Positions 7,608 to 16,100 of a stretch of DNA of 40,956 bases are shown piece after piece. Numbering within the stretch: position 1 is the stretch's first letter; each line of letters opens with the position of its first letter. The notes beneath the pieces were generated by a model. It searched no databases. It was not told where the DNA came from and worked only from the letters and a program-made list of their open reading frames with translations. The position numbers and the translations under genes are program-made. This stretch comes from an uncultured Bacteroidota bacterium (GTDB lineage Bacteria > Bacteroidota > Bacteroidia > Bacteroidales > WCHB1-69): positions 1 to 40,956 of the forward strand of contig CADBQG010000012.1 in NCBI GenBank assembly GCA_902796805.1, in the 5' to 3' direction.

Positions 7608-9797
7608 ATGAAGGTAAATGAGTTAAAAAAACGCTTTGTAAATATTTACAGACGCAATGGACTTTTGGTTTTCATCATCGCTGTGTTGCTGGCTCAGGGG
7701 ACTGCTGTGGTGCAGCATCTGTATGCCAAGCGCAGTCTGCGCAACGAGGCGAGACGACGTGCACAAACCGAGTTGAAGGTCAAGAACCTTGAGATCTGCA
7801 ACATGTTAAACTCCATCGAAACAGCCGTGGACAACCAGGTTTGGATAGTCCAAAGCATGTTGTACAACTTGGATTCATTGAATAATTGGGGAGACCTCAC
7901 AATAACAAACATCGACGATATTGTGGGTTGCGGGTTGGCATTCGAGGAAAACTTTTTCCCGAAGAAGGGCCGCTGGTTTGAACCCTACACCAGGCGCGGC
8001 GCGACTCACAACGAGCATGCGCAGATAGGCGGTCCCGACCACAACTACCTTGAGGCTGAATGGTTCATCGAAGGCATGAAAGCTGATGGCGGTAAATGGT
8101 CGGAACCTTACTATGATGATGCAGGGGCGAAGTCCATGGTGGCCACCTATTCAAGGCCTCTGCGAGATTCTACAGGCAGAGCCGTGGCGCTCTTCTTCGT
8201 GGATGTTTCTTTGGACTGGCTTAAGCAGCTGTTCGATGTGGACAACCCCATGGAAATGTCGGTGCTTGTAAGCAGAATGGGCTATATCCTCGCCGGGCCT
8301 GAAAGGGTAGTAAGCAAATATTCATTATATGATGTAGCCAGGATGTACAACGACACTCTGGTTGAGGCTGCTGCCGACTCCATGCTTGCGGGTCGAGAGG
8401 GTGAGACCCGTGTGCAGATGGAAGACGGCTCGTGGGCCTCGGTGCACTACGCACCTGTTGAGGACAGCACCGGATGGTCCATGGCCTTAGTGTTCCCCGA
8501 CAACGTGATATTCAGCGGCCTAAAGCAAGTGGGCCTAATCCTCAACATATTCTTCTTGCTCGGATTCGGATTGATGATCTTCGTCATGTGGCGCACCGCC
8601 CGCAATTACAAGGAACTACAAGCAGTCAATCTGGAAAAGGAGCGCATCGGGAGCGAACTCCGCATAGCCAGCGGAATACAGAAAGGCATGGTCCCGAAAA
8701 CTTTCCCGCCATACCCCGACCGTGACGAGATTGCCTGTTTCGGCGCCCTGGTGCCGGCCAAGGAGGTTGGCGGAGACCTGTACGACTTCTATATCCATGA
8801 TGAGAAATTCTTCTTCTGCATAGGCGATGTCAGCGGCAAAGGCGTGCCTGCAAGCCTTGTGATGGCCGTGACCAGAAGTCTCTTCCGCACACTTTCTGCC
8901 CATAATAACAGTCCTGAGGTTATCATGACATTGATGAACAATGCAATGTCGGAGATGAACGAGAACACAATGTTCGTGACACTCTTCATCGGCATCCTCA
9001 ACCTCCGCGACGGAACACTTTATTATAGCAATGGCGGGCACTGCCAACCTGTGATTTTAGGAAACGGCAAAACAACCCCTCTTGAAATTGAGCCTAACAT
9101 CCCGCTCGGGGTTATGCGCGGCTGGCAATATTCGCTGCAAAAAATAAAACTCGAGCCCGGAAACACCGTGTTCATGTACACCGACGGTCTTACCGAAGCA
9201 GAAAACATTGATCATACACTCTTTGGCGATGACCGGCTAATACAGACTCTGTCCGGCGCTGAATCCACGCCTAAGCCTCTTGTTCAACGTATGATGGATG
9301 CCGTTCACAAGTTTGTCGGAAACGCCGACCAAAGCGACGACATCACTATGCTGGCCGTGAATTTCATCAAAAAAATGGAAGATCTGCCCAAATCGCGCAG
9401 TATTGTGCTTCACAACGACGTGCGGGACGTTCCCCAGCTTGCGGCTTTCATAGAGTCGATATCCGAAAGCATCGGTCTCGACATGTCGGCGACGATGAAC
9501 ATCAACCTCGCCATGGAGGAGGCTGTGGTCAACGTGATGAAGTACGCCTATCCTGAAGGCACACACGGCGACATTCTCGTGGAGGCAAACTCCTCGGGCA
9601 ACGAGCTGACGTTCGCGATTTCAGACTCCGGAATCCCATTCGACCCGACCAAGAATGCCACGCCAGACACCACTCTCGACGCCGAAGAACGTCCCATAGG
9701 CGGGTTGGGCATACATCTTGTCCGCAACTTGATGGATTCCGTGGAATACAATTATATCGACAACAAGAACGTTTTGACATTAAAGAAGAAAATATAA
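7608..9797 (+). CDS. Membrane sensor with SpoIIE/PP2C phosphatase and HATPase domains
   Basis: A 729-aa signalling protein that combines the two opposing activities of a partner switch. A membrane span at about 10-28 and another at about 310-330 (LILNIFFLLGFGLMIFVMW) bracket a periplasmic Cache-like sensor (DNQVWIVQSMLYNLDS, then RGGT-type and SVLVSRMGYILAG segments). After a short coiled linker comes a SpoIIE-type PP2C phosphatase: GGDLYDFY (about 387), IGDVSGKGVPASL, SNGGHCQPVIL, YTDGLTEAEN, SDDITML. Residues 610-729 are an RsbW-like HATPase: N-box MNINLAMEEAVVNV (about 629), SDSGIPFDP, GGLGIHLVRNLMD. It should control the phosphorylation state of the STAS protein encoded 9 nt downstream. 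A GTG at 7602 is an alternative start; the ATG at 7608 is preferred. Confidence 0.93.
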   Translation: MKVNELKKRFVNIYRRNGLLVFIIAVLLAQGTAVVQHLYAKRSLRNEARRRAQTELKVKNLEICNMLNSIETAVDNQVWIVQSMLYNLDSLNNWGDLTITNIDDIVGCGLAFEENFFPKKGRWFEPYTRRGATHNEHAQIGGPDHNYLEAEWFIEGMKADGGKWSEPYYDDAGAKSMVATYSRPLRDSTGRAVALFFVDVSLDWLKQLFDVDNPMEMSVLVSRMGYILAGPERVVSKYSLYDVARMYNDTLVEAAADSMLAGREGETRVQMEDGSWASVHYAPVEDSTGWSMALVFPDNVIFSGLKQVGLILNIFFLLGFGLMIFVMWRTARNYKELQAVNLEKERIGSELRIASGIQKGMVPKTFPPYPDRDEIACFGALVPAKEVGGDLYDFYIHDEKFFFCIGDVSGKGVPASLVMAVTRSLFRTLSAHNNSPEVIMTLMNNAMSEMNENTMFVTLFIGILNLRDGTLYYSNGGHCQPVILGNGKTTPLEIEPNIPLGVMRGWQYSLQKIKLEPGNTVFMYTDGLTEAENIDHTLFGDDRLIQTLSGAESTPKPLVQRMMDAVHKFVGNADQSDDITMLAVNFIKKMEDLPKSRSIVLHNDVRDVPQLAAFIESISESIGLDMSATMNINLAMEEAVVNVMKYAYPEGTHGDILVEANSSGNELTFAISDSGIPFDPTKNATPDTTLDAEERPIGGLGIHLVRNLMDSVEYNYIDNKNVLTLKKKI

Positions 9798-9806
9798 ATC
9801 AGAGTT

Positions 9807-10109
9807 ATGAGAACAACAATCAACGAACTTAACGGCGAACTTGTCGCCGCATTTGAAGGTCGCCTCGATACTGCAGCCGCCATTCAAACAGAAAAAGATG
9901 TACAACCTCTTGCTGACTGCGCCGGCAAAAACATCGTGCTCGACTGCAGCGCCTTGGAATACATATCGTCGAGCGGACTGCGCATATTCCTCAACGTCCT
10001 CAAGAACGCCAAAGCGAAAGGAAGCCGTGTCTTCATCACCGGCATGAGCGACGATATCAACAAAGTCTTCAAAATAACAGGTTTCATGAATCTCTTTGAG
10101 TTCAGGTAG
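9807..10109 (+). CDS. STAS-domain anti-sigma factor antagonist (RsbV/SpoIIAA type)
   Basis: A 100-aa single STAS domain. The family is switched by phosphorylation of a Ser in a D/S-S-S-G-L motif by a HATPase kinase and dephosphorylated by a PP2C phosphatase. The motif is present as YISSSGLRIFLNVL (about residues 52-65), aligning Ser55 with Ser58 of SpoIIAA. Other family marks are LVAAFEGRLDTA and IVLDCSALEYI. It lies 9 nt after the phosphatase/HATPase gene, so the two are almost certainly cotranscribed and form enzyme and substrate. No sigma or anti-sigma factor gene is adjacent, so its output partner is unknown. A new promoter starts downstream. Confidence 0.93.
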   Translation: MRTTINELNGELVAAFEGRLDTAAAIQTEKDVQPLADCAGKNIVLDCSALEYISSSGLRIFLNVLKNAKAKGSRVFITGMSDDINKVFKITGFMNLFEFR

Positions 10110-10152
10110 AATAAGCTCTCCATTTCGGATACGCTCCAAGACGAAATTGTCA

Positions 10153-10183
10153 TTTGTCCGCATTTGTATTTTGTTTACCTTTG
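10153..10183 (+). promoter_or_regulatory. Bacteroidetes-type promoter of the HMA gene
   Basis: -33 box TTTG (10153-10156) and -7 box TACCTTTG (10176-10183) are 19 bp apart, close to the ideal for the primary sigma factor of the group. The start codon is about 62 nt past the -7 box, leaving a leader of roughly 55 nt. Confidence 0.65.
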
Positions 10184-10245
10184 CAGACGTTTTAAACCTA
10201 TGCCTTTAATTTCAATCAAATACAGATAATTAAAAAAACAACACT

Positions 10246-10686
10246 ATGAAAAAAGCTCTTTTATTGGTTATGGTAAGTGTGATGGCACTTGGCCTCAGCG
10301 CACAGCAGGCTTCAAAAAGCCAGGCAGGCAAGAATGTTCAGACTGTTACAATACAGACCAACGGTGTCTGCGGTCAGTGTGAGAAACGTTTCAACGAGAA
10401 CGTGCCGTACTTCAAGGGTGTGAAGACCAGCACCTACGACGCCAAGACGTCGAAGCTGACGATAAGTTATGACGCGAGGAAGACCAATCCCGACCAGCTT
10501 CGCCAGGAAGTGAGTAAACTCGGCTACAACGCCGACAATGTGAAGGCTGACCAGGCTGCACGTGCAAAGCTGCCGGCATGTTGCCGTCAGGAGACGAAAA
10601 GCGGCTGCGGCAACCACAAGTCGTGCTCGCACCAAGAAGCAAAAGGCGGTTGTGGCAACCACAAGTCGTGCTCGCACCACAAATAG
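10246..10686 (+). CDS. Secreted HMA metal-binding protein with Cys/His-rich tail
   Basis: A 146-aa exported protein (signal peptide 1-20, ending GLSAQ). Residues 32-105 form a heavy-metal-associated domain with the metal-binding GVCGQC (Cys42, Cys45) and the usual end motif LRQEVSKLGYNAD. After a linker the tail is unusual: Cys112-Cys113, then two copies of the decapeptide GCGNHKSCSH (residues 120-129 and 135-144, 45 nt apart in DNA) and a final His-Lys. The family normally carries soft metals such as copper; the tail would add several thiol and imidazole ligands. Location should be periplasmic. xseA starts 9 nt after the stop, so the two may share the promoter at 10153-10183, although no functional link is evident. 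Confidence 0.88.
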   Translation: MKKALLLVMVSVMALGLSAQQASKSQAGKNVQTVTIQTNGVCGQCEKRFNENVPYFKGVKTSTYDAKTSKLTISYDARKTNPDQLRQEVSKLGYNADNVKADQAARAKLPACCRQETKSGCGNHKSCSHQEAKGGCGNHKSCSHHK

Positions 10687-10695
10687 GAACCACCC

Positions 10696-12084
10696 ATGTC
10701 GGAGCGGGAAACATTCAACGGCCACAGCGTATTCACGCTCTCGGATGTGGCTATGAGCATCCACAAGGTCATCGAGCGCACCTACAACCGACAATACTAC
10801 GTCAAGGCCGAGATTCTCAAACTCAACCACTATCCGTACAGCGGACACTGCTATCCGGAGCTCGTGGAAAGGGTTGACGGGAAGATAAAGGCCGAAATGC
10901 GGGCCGTGATATGGTCTGCGAAATTCAAAGACATAAACGACAGGTTTTTGAAGATAACGGGCGAAGCACTGAAAGAGGACCTTTCAGTGCTTTGCCTTGT
11001 TACTGTTCAGTTCAGCCCTAAACACGGCCTTGCCCTCCACATCGAGGACATAGAGCCGAGTTTTACCCTCGGCGAGATGGAGAAGAACCGCGCCGAAGTC
11101 ATAGAAAGGCTGAAAAAAGAGGGTGTTTTCACCAAGAATAAAGAGATAAAGTTACCGCAGGTGCCGAAGCGCATTGCGGTGATTTCCGTCGAGACCAGCA
11201 AGGGGTTCAGTGATTTCGTGAACACCTTGCGCAACAACAAGAAAGGCTATGTTTTTCACCACGAGCTTTTTCCGTCGGTGCTTCAGGGCGAGAAGGCCGT
11301 GTCGGGCATGACTTTCCAGTTGGGCGAGATCAGGAAGCGTCTTACGGATTTCGATGTGGTGGTTATAGTGAGGGGCGGCGGCGGCGATGTGGGCCTGAGC
11401 TGCTACGACGACTACAGGCTCTCGGCGGCTATAGCCACATTCCCGATCCCAGTGCTCACAGGCATAGGCCACTCCACAAACACCTCCATCTGCGACATGG
11501 TGGCATTCCGCAGCTTTATCACACCCACTGATGTGGCCTTCGCCCTTATTGAAAGGTTTGAGGAGTTCGAGGCTGCTGTTGACGGGGCTTTCCTTAAGAT
11601 TGCCTCAAGGTCGCAGTTGCGCGTTTCAGAGGAAAAAGACTCCCTCCACGCTCTTGTCTCAGGATTCAAGTCCCAGGGACTTTCTGCGATAGAGAAGCAC
11701 AAATCCTCATTTTCAGGCGTCTGCATTGACATTGGGCGGGACTGTAGGAGGGTGTTCTCCGAGAACTCGTCATCTTTGTCGGTGCTGAAGGGCATCTTGA
11801 AGGTCGGTGCTGCCCGACAACTGAAACATTCGCGCAGCACTCTTCCAGACGTGTTTGAAAAAATAGTGCGTGAAAGCACTGGAATGCTGGGACGCAGAAA
11901 TTCGGAGTGCAGCAACCTTTCCGACAAGCTCGAGCTGCTCAGTCCGCAGAACATACTCAGGCGCGGCTACAGCATCACCTACCATGACGGCAAGGCCGTG
12001 ACCGACGCATCGGCGCTGTCGCCCGGCGACAGGATTGTTACAGTCTTCCACAAGGGTGAGGCAGCGTCAAGGGTAGGGGAGTGA
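10696..12084 (+). CDS. xseA: Exodeoxyribonuclease VII large subunit
   Basis: XseA is the catalytic large subunit of exonuclease VII, which degrades single-stranded DNA to oligonucleotides. The 462-aa protein has the N-terminal OB-fold (FTLSDVAMSIHKVIERTYN to ITGEALKEDLSVLCLVTVQF), followed by the catalytic domain with PKRIAVISVETSKGFSDF, VVIVRGGGGDVGLSCYDD and TGIGHSTNTSICDMVAF, then a coiled-coil region and a C-terminal segment with PQNILRRGYSITYHDGK. Length is normal. The small subunit gene xseB, often directly downstream, is absent here: the next gene is convergent and ends 33 nt away. Start ATG at 10696 follows the HMA gene closely. Confidence 0.95.
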   Translation: MSERETFNGHSVFTLSDVAMSIHKVIERTYNRQYYVKAEILKLNHYPYSGHCYPELVERVDGKIKAEMRAVIWSAKFKDINDRFLKITGEALKEDLSVLCLVTVQFSPKHGLALHIEDIEPSFTLGEMEKNRAEVIERLKKEGVFTKNKEIKLPQVPKRIAVISVETSKGFSDFVNTLRNNKKGYVFHHELFPSVLQGEKAVSGMTFQLGEIRKRLTDFDVVVIVRGGGGDVGLSCYDDYRLSAAIATFPIPVLTGIGHSTNTSICDMVAFRSFITPTDVAFALIERFEEFEAAVDGAFLKIASRSQLRVSEEKDSLHALVSGFKSQGLSAIEKHKSSFSGVCIDIGRDCRRVFSENSSSLSVLKGILKVGAARQLKHSRSTLPDVFEKIVRESTGMLGRRNSECSNLSDKLELLSPQNILRRGYSITYHDGKAVTDASALSPGDRIVTVFHKGEAASRVGE

Positions 12085-12117
12085 ATGTTGCGCGACAGGC
12101 TTCAATACTGCAACAAT

Positions 12118-14397
12118 TCAAAAATCATATCCAGCACTTACGTAGAACCCGAACTTCCTTGTGTAGCTGTTCCAGTGCAGATTTGTGGAGATGGGGCCGA
12201 GTTTCGACTTGTAGGCGAGTTTAAGCGCGGCCCCGTAGATTGCATGTTCCCTCATGCCGTACTTGTTGCCGTCGTGCATGGCCGAGACAATGCCGGACAA
12301 AAAGAATTTTCTGGCTATCTTGAAGCGAAGGTCAATGTCAGCCACCGCGAGGTACTCCATGCACCTCATCTCGCCGTTCAATCCCATGAACAGCAGCTGG
12401 TGGTCGAAGTGCCGTCCTGGCATCGAGCCTCCCACGTAGTTGTCCATGTAGGAATATTCGTTGGTTTCGCCAAGGATGAACCTTGCGTTGAGTGAAGGGA
12501 GTATGTGGAAGAAGCTGCAAGCCTGTATCGCCCCGCTGATGCCAGCCATCACGAAGTGGGTATTCTTGAAGTTGTAGTCGTATCCGGCATTCACGCAGAG
12601 TCCCTTTGAGGGGAAGTAATGGTCGTCCTCGTTGTCGAAGACAAAGCGCAGATAGGCATACGGGCGGACAGTCTTCCAGTCGCGGGTCTCGGTAACGCCG
12701 GACTCTGATATGGAGCGGTGGAAGGGCATGTATTCGGCGCGGGCGCCGAACAGGAGGTCCACACGACTCCAATGGTTGCTTTCAAGGTATATGTCGAGCA
12801 CGCCGCGCATCGACTGGTCGTAGAAGGATCTGCTGAACATACTGTTGTTGGAGCCGGAGAACAGCTGGTACTCGGCTTTCAGCGCGGCGCCGAACTTGGG
12901 GCCGAACACCGGTTGGTAGGCCCAGTTGAGCATGAGGTACGGCGACATGGCGAGGCGGGCGGTTATGTCGAAGTAGGATCCGCAGATCTTGTTCCTGCCG
13001 AACCCTGCGCTCAGAAGAATCGAGAACCAATCCTCCGAGTCGGCCCTCACGCCGGCGCTGAAGGAGTTCACGGGGCGCTTGTTGCAGTTGAACACGAGGT
13101 CGTACCCGTCGTTGCCGCTTTCCACAAGACGGTATGTTACATCGGAGAACGCCTTGGTGCCGTATATAATAGACTGGTCGATCTCGAACTCGTCGCGCCC
13201 GTAGTAGTTGCCGTATTTGAGCCTGAGTTTCCTGTCGATGAACCTCCGTTCCTTCGCGTTAACGCCGTTGACCCTCACCGAGTTGATCTTGACAGGCGTG
13301 TTGGTGGTGTTGATGGCGTGCTTGTTGTGGAGCTGGCGTCCCTCTCTGCCCACGAGGGCGGCGATGCTGTCGAGTTCGGCGGCGTGCTTCTTGGCCTCCG
13401 TGTAGCCTCGCCTTATCAAGGTCTCGATCTCGTCGCTTCCGAAACTGAGCGCACGGTATCCGGAAATGTCGGGGGTTATGTACACAGTGGCGTTCTCGAT
13501 GTTTCGGATGTGCGCCTCAAGACTGCCGGAATACTGGGTTGTCTGTATTATGATGTCGACGACGTTGTTGACATTGGAGTAGTCGCGCGGCATAGTTAGC
13601 TCCACGCCGATGATGATGTCGGCGCCGGCGGCCTTGGCAATGTCTGTCGGGAAGTTGTTTTTGGTGCCTCCGTCAGAAAGAATCATGGAGTCGACCCTGA
13701 CTGGACGGAAATACCCAGGTATCGACATTGTAGAGCGCATCGCGTCGATGATGGAGCCAGAAGTCCACCGTTTCTCCGTCTGCGACACTATCTCGGTGGC
13801 GATGCAGCAGAATGGGGTGGGAAGTTCAGAGAAGTCTACGTCGCCCTGGTAGCCCACCGACAGGGCGCTCAGTATGTTGTACACGTTCAGGCCGTAAAGG
13901 TATCCGGATGGTAGGCTTCTCAGGAACCTGTTGCCCTCGAACGGGATGTCGACAAGATACTTCCTCTTGAAGACGTTCATGTTGTAGGAGTAGTATTCCA
14001 TGGGAATCTTGTCACTCATCATCACGTTCCAGTCGATGGCGCGCACTATGGTGTCGATCTCGAATGCGGAGTACCCTATGGAATAGAGACCGCCCACAAG
14101 CGCGCCTATGCTCGTGCCGGCCACGAAGTCGACAGGTATCCCGCGCTCCTCGAGGTATTTGAGCACCCCGATGTGGGCCGCGCCCTTCGCCCCGCCGCCT
14201 GCCAGCACCAGTGCCACAGTGGGGCGCTCCTTCCTGATCTCGTCCATCTTCCTGTTCATCTTGGCGAAGAAAAGCGAGTCCTCACGGTAATTGTAGCTTT
14301 TGTTCACCAGCACATCCTGCGCGGCGGAAAACGACGGCGCCATAACAAATGCCAGGGCGATGAAAACTCCAAGTGCCGCATGAACGATTTTTCTCAT
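12118..14397 (-). CDS. Patatin-like phospholipase with outer-membrane barrel
   Basis: A 759-aa protein exported by a signal peptide (residues 1-26). Residues 60-265 are a patatin lipase: oxyanion loop VLAGGGAKGAAHIGVLKYL, nucleophile elbow GTSIG (Ser96) and catalytic Asp in SDGGTKNNFP (Asp242). A POTRA-like segment follows (about 370-440: VKINSVRVNGVNAKERRFI, IIYGTKAFSDVTYRLV). The C-terminal 320 residues have the alternating pattern of a 16-strand Omp85-type barrel and end in YVSAGYDF, with a terminal aromatic. This matches the RssA/PlpD-like patatin-BamA family that displays or secretes the lipase (type Vd secretion logic). The gene is monocistronic: convergent with xseA, divergent from porX. 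Confidence 0.93.
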   Translation of the reverse strand: MRKIVHAALGVFIALAFVMAPSFSAAQDVLVNKSYNYREDSLFFAKMNRKMDEIRKERPTVALVLAGGGAKGAAHIGVLKYLEERGIPVDFVAGTSIGALVGGLYSIGYSAFEIDTIVRAIDWNVMMSDKIPMEYYSYNMNVFKRKYLVDIPFEGNRFLRSLPSGYLYGLNVYNILSALSVGYQGDVDFSELPTPFCCIATEIVSQTEKRWTSGSIIDAMRSTMSIPGYFRPVRVDSMILSDGGTKNNFPTDIAKAAGADIIIGVELTMPRDYSNVNNVVDIIIQTTQYSGSLEAHIRNIENATVYITPDISGYRALSFGSDEIETLIRRGYTEAKKHAAELDSIAALVGREGRQLHNKHAINTTNTPVKINSVRVNGVNAKERRFIDRKLRLKYGNYYGRDEFEIDQSIIYGTKAFSDVTYRLVESGNDGYDLVFNCNKRPVNSFSAGVRADSEDWFSILLSAGFGRNKICGSYFDITARLAMSPYLMLNWAYQPVFGPKFGAALKAEYQLFSGSNNSMFSRSFYDQSMRGVLDIYLESNHWSRVDLLFGARAEYMPFHRSISESGVTETRDWKTVRPYAYLRFVFDNEDDHYFPSKGLCVNAGYDYNFKNTHFVMAGISGAIQACSFFHILPSLNARFILGETNEYSYMDNYVGGSMPGRHFDHQLLFMGLNGEMRCMEYLAVADIDLRFKIARKFFLSGIVSAMHDGNKYGMREHAIYGAALKLAYKSKLGPISTNLHWNSYTRKFGFYVSAGYDF

Positions 14398-14431
14398 ATT
14401 GTCCGAATATGTAAAATATGTAACCAGAATG

Positions 14432-14439
14432 CAAAACTA
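14432..14439 (-). promoter_or_regulatory. -7 box of the patatin gene promoter
   Basis: TAGTTTTG on the minus strand matches TAnnTTTG, 35 nt before the ATG at 14397, giving a leader of about 28 nt. The intergenic stretch to porX (14398-14524) must also hold the porX promoter, which I could not locate with confidence. Confidence 0.45.
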
Positions 14440-14524
14440 CACAAAATATCGGAGTTTCCTGCAATTCGGACAATAAAAAAAAACAGTTGTCGTTAACAAA
14501 TTGTATTGTAAAAAAAACGATGTT

Positions 14525-16078
14525 ATGAATGCAAAGATTTTATGGGCCGACGATGAGATAGACTTGTTGAAACCGCATATAATGTTCCTCAACGCCAAAG
14601 GTTACGACGTGATCCCAGTGATGAGCGGCACCGAAGCCATCGAGGTGCTCGCCAAGGATTTCGTCAACATCATATTCCTCGACGAGAACATGCCCGGCCT
14701 CAGCGGTCTTGAAACACTCCAAATTATAAAGAAGGACTATCCTCACATCCCGATAGTTATGATCACAAAGAGCGAGGAGGAGCACATCATGGAGGACGCC
14801 ATAGGCTCGAGTATTGCCGACTATCTTATAAAGCCTGTCAACCCGAATCAGATACTCCTTTGCCTTAAGAAAAACATCGACAACAGAAAACTTGTGTCGG
14901 CCAAGGTTACAGTGGACTACCAGCAGGCTTTCAGGGAACTGTCAATGAGGATTTCCGACAGGCTCTCGGTGAAGGAATGGGAGGACCTGTACAAGGAACT
15001 TGTGGGTTGGGAGCTTCAGATCGAGAAAATTGAGGACGAGAGCGTTACCGACATGCTGAAGGCGCAGAAGGAAGAGGCCAACGTGCAGTTCTGCAAATTT
15101 GTGCAAAGGAACTACCTCGACTGGGTGAACGGCAGGGGCGAGGGAAAGCCGATACAGTCGCACACTGTGCTTAAAGAGAAACTTTTCCCGAGGCTCAGCG
15201 ACACGAAAAGCACTTTCCTGTTTGTGATCGACAACCTGCGCTACGACCAGTGGCGCAGCATCTACCCCATGATTCACGACTATTACTACATACAGGACGA
15301 AGCTATGTGCTACAGCATTCTGCCCACAGCTACCCACTACGCGCGAAACGCCCTCTTTTCAGGGCTCATGCCGTCGATGATTGCGAAAAAATACCCTAAA
15401 CTGTGGCTCAGTGAGGGCGACAGCGGCAGCAAGAACCAGTTCGAGGACCAGCTCCTCGGCGAATACCTGAAACGCTACGGGAAGAACGTCAAGTTCTCTT
15501 ACCATAAGATCCTCAACGCCGACTTCGCGAAGAAGGTGTTCGACAATTTCCACCAGATGATGAACAACCAGCTCAACGTCATCGTGTTCAACTTTGTTGA
15601 CATGCTCTCACATGCCGGCACCGACGTGAACGTGGTGCGTGAACTTGCCGAGGACGAGAAATCATACCGTAGCGTGACCGCCTCATGGTTCAAGAACTCC
15701 GTGCTCTTCGATATGATCAAGTATCTGTCGGAGAAAAAGATACCCGTGATGCTCACCACCGACCACGGCACGATAAAGGTCGACCGCGCCCTGAAGATGG
15801 TTGGCGAGCGCGACCTCAACACCAACCTGCGTTACAAGGTGGGCAGGAGCAGCATGGACTACCCTGCCAAAGAGGTTTTTGAGATTAAGAACCCCGACGA
15901 CGCATTCCTCCCGAAGGAGAACATGACACAGCGGTTCATCTTCGCTACAAGGTCGGACTTCTTCGCCTACCAGAACAACTTCAACCAGTATGTGAACCTG
16001 TATAGGAACACGTTCCAGCACGGCGGCATCTCGATGGAGGAAATGATGGTGCCGTTCGTTATCCTCGCCCCTAAGTAA
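14525..16078 (+). CDS. porX: PorX-type response regulator with PglZ domain
   Basis: PorX is the response regulator of the PorXY system that controls type IX secretion genes. The 517-aa protein begins with a receiver domain: acidic ADDE, phospho-acceptor Asp53 in FLDENMPGLSG, and the Thr/Lys pair in MITKS and LIKPVNP. The C-terminal half is a PglZ alkaline-phosphatase-like domain with FVIDNLRYDQW (about 235), TATHYARNALFSG (about 269), TTDHGT (about 412) and a late His in HGGIS (about 499). The open frame reaches back to 14501, but the first 8 residues are not family-like and MNAKILWADDE is the standard start. No histidine kinase PorY or extracytoplasmic sigma factor is adjacent, as is usual for porX. 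Confidence 0.95.
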   Translation: MNAKILWADDEIDLLKPHIMFLNAKGYDVIPVMSGTEAIEVLAKDFVNIIFLDENMPGLSGLETLQIIKKDYPHIPIVMITKSEEEHIMEDAIGSSIADYLIKPVNPNQILLCLKKNIDNRKLVSAKVTVDYQQAFRELSMRISDRLSVKEWEDLYKELVGWELQIEKIEDESVTDMLKAQKEEANVQFCKFVQRNYLDWVNGRGEGKPIQSHTVLKEKLFPRLSDTKSTFLFVIDNLRYDQWRSIYPMIHDYYYIQDEAMCYSILPTATHYARNALFSGLMPSMIAKKYPKLWLSEGDSGSKNQFEDQLLGEYLKRYGKNVKFSYHKILNADFAKKVFDNFHQMMNNQLNVIVFNFVDMLSHAGTDVNVVRELAEDEKSYRSVTASWFKNSVLFDMIKYLSEKKIPVMLTTDHGTIKVDRALKMVGERDLNTNLRYKVGRSSMDYPAKEVFEIKNPDDAFLPKENMTQRFIFATRSDFFAYQNNFNQYVNLYRNTFQHGGISMEEMMVPFVILAPK

Positions 16079-16100
16079 CATTAAATTAATCAAGGAATAT

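Noticed and set aside
12718-13599. A 293-codon plus-strand frame antisense to the patatin gene
   Set aside because: It reads as Val/Glu/Gly-rich nonsense with no motifs, while the minus strand encodes a complete patatin-barrel protein; it is a codon-usage shadow.
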